Below are positions 59,547-64,000 of a stretch of 64,000 nt of DNA, one piece after another. The position numbers were made by a program, and so were the translations under genes. Origin of the DNA: Candidatus Sulfotelmatobacter sp. (GTDB taxonomy: Bacteria; Vulcanimicrobiota; Vulcanimicrobiia; Vulcanimicrobiales; Vulcanimicrobiaceae); the NCBI GenBank assembly GCA_035504415.1, contig DATJRY010000017.1, positions 186,001 through 250,000 of the forward strand, read 5' to 3'. Position 1 is the first letter of the stretch. Every line of letters begins with the position of its first letter. Below the pieces are notes generated by a model. It was not told where the DNA came from. It did no database searches and saw only the letters and a list, made by a program, of their open reading frames with translations.

Positions 59547-60757
59547 ATCCCGTTCTCTACGACGACGTCTGGCTGTTGGGCGGCGCGCGCACGCCGTTCG
59601 TCGACTACAACGGTCCGGTCCGCGACGTCTCGCCGACCGACTTGGGCATCGCGGCGGCCCGCGCCGCGCTGGAGAAGACCGGCACCGACCCGGCCGACGT
59701 CGACCACGTCATCGCCGCCAGCGTCGCGCAAGCCTCGTTCGACGCATATTGCTTCGCGCGCCACGTCGGGCTGTACAGCGGCGTGCCGATCGAGGTGCCG
59801 GCGCTGCAAGTCATGCGCGTCTGCGGTTCGGGCTTCGAGACGATCGTGAACGCCGCCGACGCGCTGGCGCTCGGGCGCGCCAGCCGCGCGCTGTGCGTCG
59901 GCGCCGAGTCGATGTCGCGCAACCCGGTCGTCGCCTACACGCATCGCGGCGGCTTCAAGATGGGTCAGGTCCAGTTCGCCGACTTCTTGTGGGAAGCGAC
60001 GCTCGACACCGCGCCCGGCATCCGCATGGGCGACACCGCCGAGAACCTGGCCAAGCAATACGGCCTGCAGCGCGAGGAGGTCGACGCCTTCGCCGCCGAC
60101 AGCTTCGCCCGCGCGCTCGCCGGCCAAGAACGCGGCTACTTCGACGACGAGGTCGTGCCGCTGCGCAACGCGACGTTCGCGCGCGACGGCTACGAAGACC
60201 GCACCCTGCGCCTCGAGCGCGGCACCGAGTCGGTCGCGCGCGACACGCACCCGCGTCCGACCGACGCCGCGACGCTGGGCAAGCTCAAGCCCGCGTTCGG
60301 CGGCGTGCAGACCGGCGGCAACTCCAGCGCGATCGTCGACGGCGCGGCCGGCGCGATCGTCGTGAAGGGCGAGCAGGACGGCGTGCTGGCGCGCGTCGCC
60401 GGTGCCGTCTCGTTCGGCGTCCCGCCCGAGATCATGGGCATCGGCCCCGTCCCGGCCTCGCGGGCGATGGTGGCGAAGGCGGGGCTCGACCTCGGCGACA
60501 TCGGCCGCTGGGAGATCAACGAAGCCTTCGGCGCGCAGATCCTTGCCGTCGAGCGCGAGTTGGGGATCGACCACGAGTGCCTCAACGTCAACGGCGGCGG
60601 CATCGCGATCGGCCACCCGCTGGCCGCCACCGGCGTGCGCTGCACGCTGACGCTGGCGCGCGCGCTGCGCGAGAGCGGCGAACGCTGGGGCATCGCCGGC
60701 GCGTGCGCCGGCGGCGGTCAAGGCGTGGTGATCTTGTTGGAAAACCCGGCGGCCTAG
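59543..60757 (+). CDS. Thiolase (acetyl-CoA acetyltransferase family)
   Basis: 404 residues from the ATG at 59543 (ATGA overlap). The nucleophilic Cys is in LQVMRVCGSGFETIVNAADA, the catalytic His in NVNGGGIAIGHPLAATGVRC, and the second Cys in GACAGGGQGVVI. EINEAFGAQ is also present. With the ligase and the hydratase it completes a CoA-dependent side-chain shortening route in which a beta-ketoacyl-CoA is cut to acetyl-CoA. The beta-hydroxyacyl-CoA dehydrogenase step is not encoded in this unit. Confidence 0.9.
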   Translation: MNPVLYDDVWLLGGARTPFVDYNGPVRDVSPTDLGIAAARAALEKTGTDPADVDHVIAASVAQASFDAYCFARHVGLYSGVPIEVPALQVMRVCGSGFETIVNAADALALGRASRALCVGAESMSRNPVVAYTHRGGFKMGQVQFADFLWEATLDTAPGIRMGDTAENLAKQYGLQREEVDAFAADSFARALAGQERGYFDDEVVPLRNATFARDGYEDRTLRLERGTESVARDTHPRPTDAATLGKLKPAFGGVQTGGNSSAIVDGAAGAIVVKGEQDGVLARVAGAVSFGVPPEIMGIGPVPASRAMVAKAGLDLGDIGRWEINEAFGAQILAVERELGIDHECLNVNGGGIAIGHPLAATGVRCTLTLARALRESGERWGIAGACAGGGQGVVILLENPAA

Positions 60758-60773
60758 GAACGGAAGCCGCTCC

Positions 60774-60796
60774 ATGCGGCGCGAAGCGCCGTGCAT
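60774..60796. other. Hairpin with 3-nt loop at the DUF302 start
   Basis: ATGC (60774-60777) and GGCGC-GAA-GCGCC (60778-60790) with GCAT (60793-60796) form a stem with a 2-nt bulge and a 3-nt loop. Both possible ATG codons for the DUF302 gene lie in the stem, so the structure may limit its translation. Confidence 0.45.
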
Positions 60797-61169
60797 GCAG
60801 CAGAAGAGCCGTTATGCGTATCGTGAGACGATCGATCGGCTGACGTCGACGATCACCGGCGGTGGGAACACCATCTTCGTGACGATCGATCAGGCCGCGG
60901 CGGCGCAGAGCGTCGGTCTGACGATGCGGCCGACGACGCTGATCGTCTTCGGCAACCCCAAGGGCGGCACGCCCCTGATGGAAGCGTATCCGCTGATGGC
61001 GCTCCACCTGCCCATCAAGCTGTTGGTGTGGGAGCAAAACGGCGCGGTGCAGGTCGCCGCAGCCGACATGGCCGCGCTCGCGGCAGGCGTCGGCGTCCCG
61101 GCCGGCGAGCCCCACGTCGCGGCGCTCGACAAAGCGCTCGCGACGCTGATCGGTTCGGTCGCCGGCTAG
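60795..61169 (+). CDS. DUF302 protein
   Basis: 124 residues from the ATG at 60795; an ATG at 60774 would add seven. TIDRLTSTITGGGNTIFVTIDQ, MRPTTLIVFGNPKGGTPLMEA and ALHLPIKLLVWEQ are the conserved parts of the DUF302 fold, in the usual order and at full length. Function is unknown; binding of a small ligand is often supposed. It follows the thiolase gene by 37 bp and ends in a CTAG shared with the convergent hydroxylase gene. Confidence 0.85.
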   Translation: MQQKSRYAYRETIDRLTSTITGGGNTIFVTIDQAAAAQSVGLTMRPTTLIVFGNPKGGTPLMEAYPLMALHLPIKLLVWEQNGAVQVAAADMAALAAGVGVPAGEPHVAALDKALATLIGSVAG

Positions 61170-61777
61170 GCCCGGCTGGCCGCGCGCACCAGCACGCGGC
61201 GGCGGCGTGGACGGCCCGCGGCGACGCGGAAGCCGGCGATGAACATCGCGGTCACGGCGCGCTTGGCGTTGCGCACGCGGACGGCGCGCGGCCCGCTGAC
61301 GGCGCGCAGCGCGGCGATCATCACGCGCGCGGGAGCGTCGTAGAAGCGGAAGATGTCGCCGAACTCGGTCTCCGGGTCCTTATGGTGCCCGTTGTGGTCC
61401 TCGGGCAGCACCAGTCCGGTCGGCCGGGTCAGCAGCCGGAACCAGGCCGGCGTGCGGAAGCCGATCTCGGTCGTATGGCGCCACCAGACGTGGAACTCGC
61501 CGATCAGCAGGCCGATGATCGCTCCGACCGGCGAGAGACGCCAGCAAGCCGCTGCCACGATGATGTAGGGGACGCAGCCGTAGAAGCCGTCCAGCAGCAC
61601 CCAGGGGTCGCGCGAGACGATCGCGTGGTCCCAGAACGAGCGGCGGTTGTCGTGGTGGTACCGCAGGTGGAGCTTGAACCAGACGTGCTGCGGCACGTGG
61701 TAGAAGAAGGTCGACCCGAAGTCGCCGACGACCAGGACGATCGCCACGGCGAGGATCGCGAAGAGCGCGCTCATCAT
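61166..61777 (-). CDS. Fatty-acid hydroxylase/sterol-desaturase-like membrane di-iron protein
   Basis: 203 residues from the ATG at 61777. Histidine boxes of the membrane di-metal family are visible: HVWFKLHLRYHHDNRRSFWDH, then EFHVWWRHTTEI, then PEDHNGHHKD. Hydrophobic helices lie at residues 3-20 and 70-95. The usual length is greater, so this is a compact form. It ends in a very basic tail (AAGRPRRRRVLVRAASRA) that may contact the membrane surface. It would insert oxygen into, or desaturate, a lipid chain or carotenoid. Confidence 0.8.
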   Translation of the reverse strand: MMSALFAILAVAIVLVVGDFGSTFFYHVPQHVWFKLHLRYHHDNRRSFWDHAIVSRDPWVLLDGFYGCVPYIIVAAACWRLSPVGAIIGLLIGEFHVWWRHTTEIGFRTPAWFRLLTRPTGLVLPEDHNGHHKDPETEFGDIFRFYDAPARVMIAALRAVSGPRAVRVRNAKRAVTAMFIAGFRVAAGRPRRRRVLVRAASRA

Positions 61778-61833
61778 CTGTACTCTACTCTACCCGGGTG
61801 AAGCGGAACAAGTTGTGAAGTCGAGAGCGATTC

Positions 61834-62316
61834 TCAACAACTGGCCGGAGTCTTGGTTCCATTGACCACGACCCAGCCGTTGTCCGCCCCGCGATGGGTC
61901 GAGCAGTGGACGTCGTGGATCCCGGCCGCGAAATGCCCGCCCGGGCCGTCGTTGAAGTACTGACCGAAGGCGAACACGGCGGCGTGGGCGGGGGCGGTGA
62001 CCTTGCCGTCGAGCGAGTCGTTGATCACGACCTGGATCAGTTGCGCCGACCCGTCGGGGAAGTGGACGCGCAACGGCAGGATCTCGTGGTTGCCGTGCGG
62101 TCCGCCGCGCTGCGTGCGCGACGCGCTGATCGTGGTGCCGCACACCATCACGTTGTCGACCTCACCCGTCCGGTTCGACGCGATCAAATCGCTGAGGTGC
62201 GCGTTGACCTGCGGCGTGCACTGCGCGGGGACGGGAACGTCTTGGGCGCAGGCAACGAGCGTCGCGTTCGCGACGACGGCCAGCGCGAGGGCGCCGCCCA
62301 GGAGCGTTCGCAGCAT
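61834..62316 (-). CDS. Secreted cysteine-containing protein of unknown function
   Basis: 160 residues from the ATG at 62316, with GAGAGGA 5 nt upstream. The signal peptide is LLGGALALAVVANATLVACA. The mature protein has four cysteines (PAQCTPQV, NVMVCGTT, DVHCSTHRG and the last residue, TPASC), so two disulfides are likely. The sequence VVINDSLDGKVTAPAHAAVFAFGQYF and the end region HFAAGIHDVHCSTHRGADNG suggest a DUF-like beta fold, but no family is recognised. It is 26 bp after the acyl-CoA synthetase gene. Confidence 0.6.
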   Translation of the reverse strand: MLRTLLGGALALAVVANATLVACAQDVPVPAQCTPQVNAHLSDLIASNRTGEVDNVMVCGTTISASRTQRGGPHGNHEILPLRVHFPDGSAQLIQVVINDSLDGKVTAPAHAAVFAFGQYFNDGPGGHFAAGIHDVHCSTHRGADNGWVVVNGTKTPASC

Positions 62317-62342
62317 ACGGATCCTCTCGTTCACGGCCGGCA

Positions 62343-64000
62343 TCAGGCCGGGGCTACGACGCTTGCCTTGCTGGTGCCTGGTGCGAGCACGACCGCGGCG
62401 TCGAGGGCGAGCACGCCGCCCGGATACGCGCGCAGCGGGTTGACGTCGAGCTCGGCGACCTCGGGGTGTGCGGCGATGAGCCGGCCGACCGCGACGATCG
62501 CGTCGGCGAGGGCGCGGCGATCGACCGCCGGCGCGCCGCGCCACCCGTCGAGCAGCGCGGCCGTGCGCAGCGAGCCCAGCAGCGCCAGCGCGTCGTCGGC
62601 GTCGAGCGGTGCCGGTGCGGTCGCCGTGTCGCGCAGCGCCTCGGCTTGCGTACCGCCCATCCCGATCAGCACCGTCGGGCCGAACGAGGGGTCGTTGAGC
62701 GCGCCCACGATCAGCTCGAGGCCCGGCGGCGCCATCTCCTCGACGACGTAGCGCGACGGGGCCGGCGCGTCGATGCGATCGATCGCGTCCAGCGCGGCGT
62801 CGAGCCGTTCCGGCGTATCGACGAACAGGTGCACGCCGCCGGCTTCCGTCTTGTGGAGGATCGCCGGGTTGAGCACCTTGACGACGACCGGTTTGGCCAG
62901 CGCGGTGAAGGCCGCGTGCGCCTCGGCGCGCGTCGCGCACGCCTGCGCGCGCGGCGTCGCGATGCCGTACGCGCGCAGCAGCGCCTTGCCGCCGAGCTCG
63001 TCGAGCGGTGCGCGCACCGGCCCCGAAAGCGCGGCGTTCGCCGTCGCTCGGGCGCGCAGCACCGAGGCGCGTCCCGCGGCGTCCTCGACCAGCGCGCGCA
63101 CCGCGCGCGCCGCACGTTCGGGGCCGGGATACGCCGCGACCCCGAGCTCGCGCAGTGCGGCGAAGGTCGGTGCGACGTCGCCGTCGATTCCCATCGTGCC
63201 GAACACGACGGGCACGCCGAGCTCGGCTTTCGCGGCGCGAAAGACCGCGACCGGATCGACGGCGGCCGGCTCGTGCAGCGTGTAGACCGCGAGCGCATCG
63301 ACGTCGGGGTCGCCGGCGATGGCGCGCAGCACGTCGGGATACGTCGCCGCCGGGCGCGCCGTGTCGACGGGGTTGCGCACGTAGGTCATCGGCGGCAGCA
63401 GCTCGGCGATGCGCGCCGCCGCCGCGTCGCCGAGCGTCGGAATCCGCACGCCGCTCGCGCGCAGCGCGTCCAGCATCAGCAGCCCCGGTCCCGCTTGCGC
63501 CGTCATCAGCCCGACGCCGGCGTTCGCGGTCGGCGGGATGCGGCCGTGGACGAGTGCGATGGCCGCGTCGACCAGGTCGTCGGTCGTCTCGACCAGCACG
63601 GCGCCGGCAGCGCGCAGCGCCGCGCGTTTGCGCGCGTAGTCGCCGATCAGGTTGCCGGTGTGCGACTGCGCGAAGGTCGCGACGTCGGCGCGGCCGACGG
63701 TCAGCGCGACGACCGCTTTCGCCGGTACCGCACGGCGGATCGCCGCGGTCAGTGCGCGTCCGTTGGGGATCCCCTCGAGGTGCAGCGCGATCACGTCCGT
63801 GTGCGGATCGTCGGCCAACCAGTCGACGACGTCGGCGGCGGTGACGTCGACGCTGTTGCCCAAACCGACTGCCAGCCGCGCGCCGTAGCCGCGGTTCTGC
63901 AGCAAGAACGCGGTCGTGATGTTGACGCCCGCGCTCTGCGCGACGACGGCGATGCGGCCGGCCGGCAGTCGTTCGAGGCCGGGCGCGAACGACGCGGCGA
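62343..64000 (-). CDS. ADP-forming acetyl/acyl-CoA synthetase (partial)
   Basis: The visible 552 codons run off the right edge without a start. The part seen includes the succinyl-CoA-synthetase-like flavodoxin domain (IAVVAQSAGVNITTAF with SVDVTAADVVDWL), the loop VGRADVATFAQSHTGNLIGDY with the phosphorylated His, a second CoA-ligase domain, and a C-terminal ATP-grasp (LAKPVVVKVLNPAILHKTEAGG, ELIVGALNDPSFGPTVLIGMGGT, DVNPLRAYPGG). Such enzymes make ATP from acyl-CoA or activate acids. It may serve the nearby aryl-CoA pathway. Confidence 0.85.
   Translation of the reverse strand, partial: AASFAPGLERLPAGRIAVVAQSAGVNITTAFLLQNRGYGARLAVGLGNSVDVTAADVVDWLADDPHTDVIALHLEGIPNGRALTAAIRRAVPAKAVVALTVGRADVATFAQSHTGNLIGDYARKRAALRAAGAVLVETTDDLVDAAIALVHGRIPPTANAGVGLMTAQAGPGLLMLDALRASGVRIPTLGDAAAARIAELLPPMTYVRNPVDTARPAATYPDVLRAIAGDPDVDALAVYTLHEPAAVDPVAVFRAAKAELGVPVVFGTMGIDGDVAPTFAALRELGVAAYPGPERAARAVRALVEDAAGRASVLRARATANAALSGPVRAPLDELGGKALLRAYGIATPRAQACATRAEAHAAFTALAKPVVVKVLNPAILHKTEAGGVHLFVDTPERLDAALDAIDRIDAPAPSRYVVEEMAPPGLELIVGALNDPSFGPTVLIGMGGTQAEALRDTATAPAPLDADDALALLGSLRTAALLDGWRGAPAVDRRALADAIVAVGRLIAAHPEVAELDVNPLRAYPGGVLALDAAVVLAPGTSKASVVAPA

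Overview
The window is 64 kb of very GC-rich bacterial chromosome (roughly 68-70% G+C by eye). It is densely packed, and many neighbouring genes overlap by 4 bp. The gene content fits a diderm with an outer membrane: a TolC protein, C-terminal beta-barrels, lipoproteins and an RND-type adaptor. Two tandem genes combine a copper-amine-oxidase-N-like 'stalk' domain, a (PVPT)n linker and a barrel. That style, with the SUF genes and the GC content, recalls uncultured soil lineages such as Eremiobacterota (WPS-2). This placement is inference only. No rRNA, tRNA, CRISPR array, phage or IS element was seen.

Layout. 1-2,999: a GlxA/DJ-1-like fragment, a cysteine hydrolase, a lipoprotein, a small membrane protein and an FAD monooxygenase. 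2,996-8,210: a SUF iron-sulfur cluster (sufC-sufD-sufS-sufU, no sufB) divergent from a SufR-like regulator and a second NifU-like gene. Near-identical two-hairpin leaders precede both scaffold genes. 8.2-20.3 kb: housekeeping and stress genes (DUF885 peptidase, MBL hydrolase, flavin reductase, O-methyltransferase, superoxide dismutase, LON-domain protein, FolD variant, TlpA-like and ResB-like proteins, nitrilase). 20.3-23.3 kb: the two stalk/barrel paralogues. 24.0-33.1 kb: one tight run of adaptor, TolC, fused Lrp/siroheme-decarboxylase-like protein and three dipeptide-type binding proteins, without any inner-membrane transporter. 33.2-49.0 kb: mixed genes (GT87-like, M50 protease, amidase, NDH-2, S41, DUF4097, orphan E1-alpha, large BNR protein, TetR, split chromate transporter, R2-like diiron oxidase).

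49.1-50.1 kb is a visibly AT-richer island holding one FRG-domain gene, probably acquired by transfer. 50.1-52.6 kb is a coupled minus-strand run (DUF1648, acylphosphatase, class II aldolase, CoA transferase). 52.7-60.8 kb looks like an aryl-propenoate uptake and activation locus: PaaI thioesterase, branched-chain-type ABC transporter (livH, a livM-livG fusion, livF), a MarR regulator, a crotonase, a feruloyl-CoA-synthase-like ligase and a thiolase. Two copies of TTGTTGC-N5-GCAACAA, one before livH and one over the promoter before the crotonase gene, are the likely MarR operators. 60.8-64.0 kb: DUF302, a fatty-acid hydroxylase, a secreted protein and a partial ADP-forming acyl-CoA synthetase.

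Expression features recur. Several predicted -10 boxes lie only 6-8 nt before the start codon (leaderless mRNAs). Several genes have CTG as their only sensible start. Six convergent pairs interlock by a 4-bp shared stop (CTAG, TTAG or CTAA). All functional calls rest on motif recognition by eye; no database search was run.
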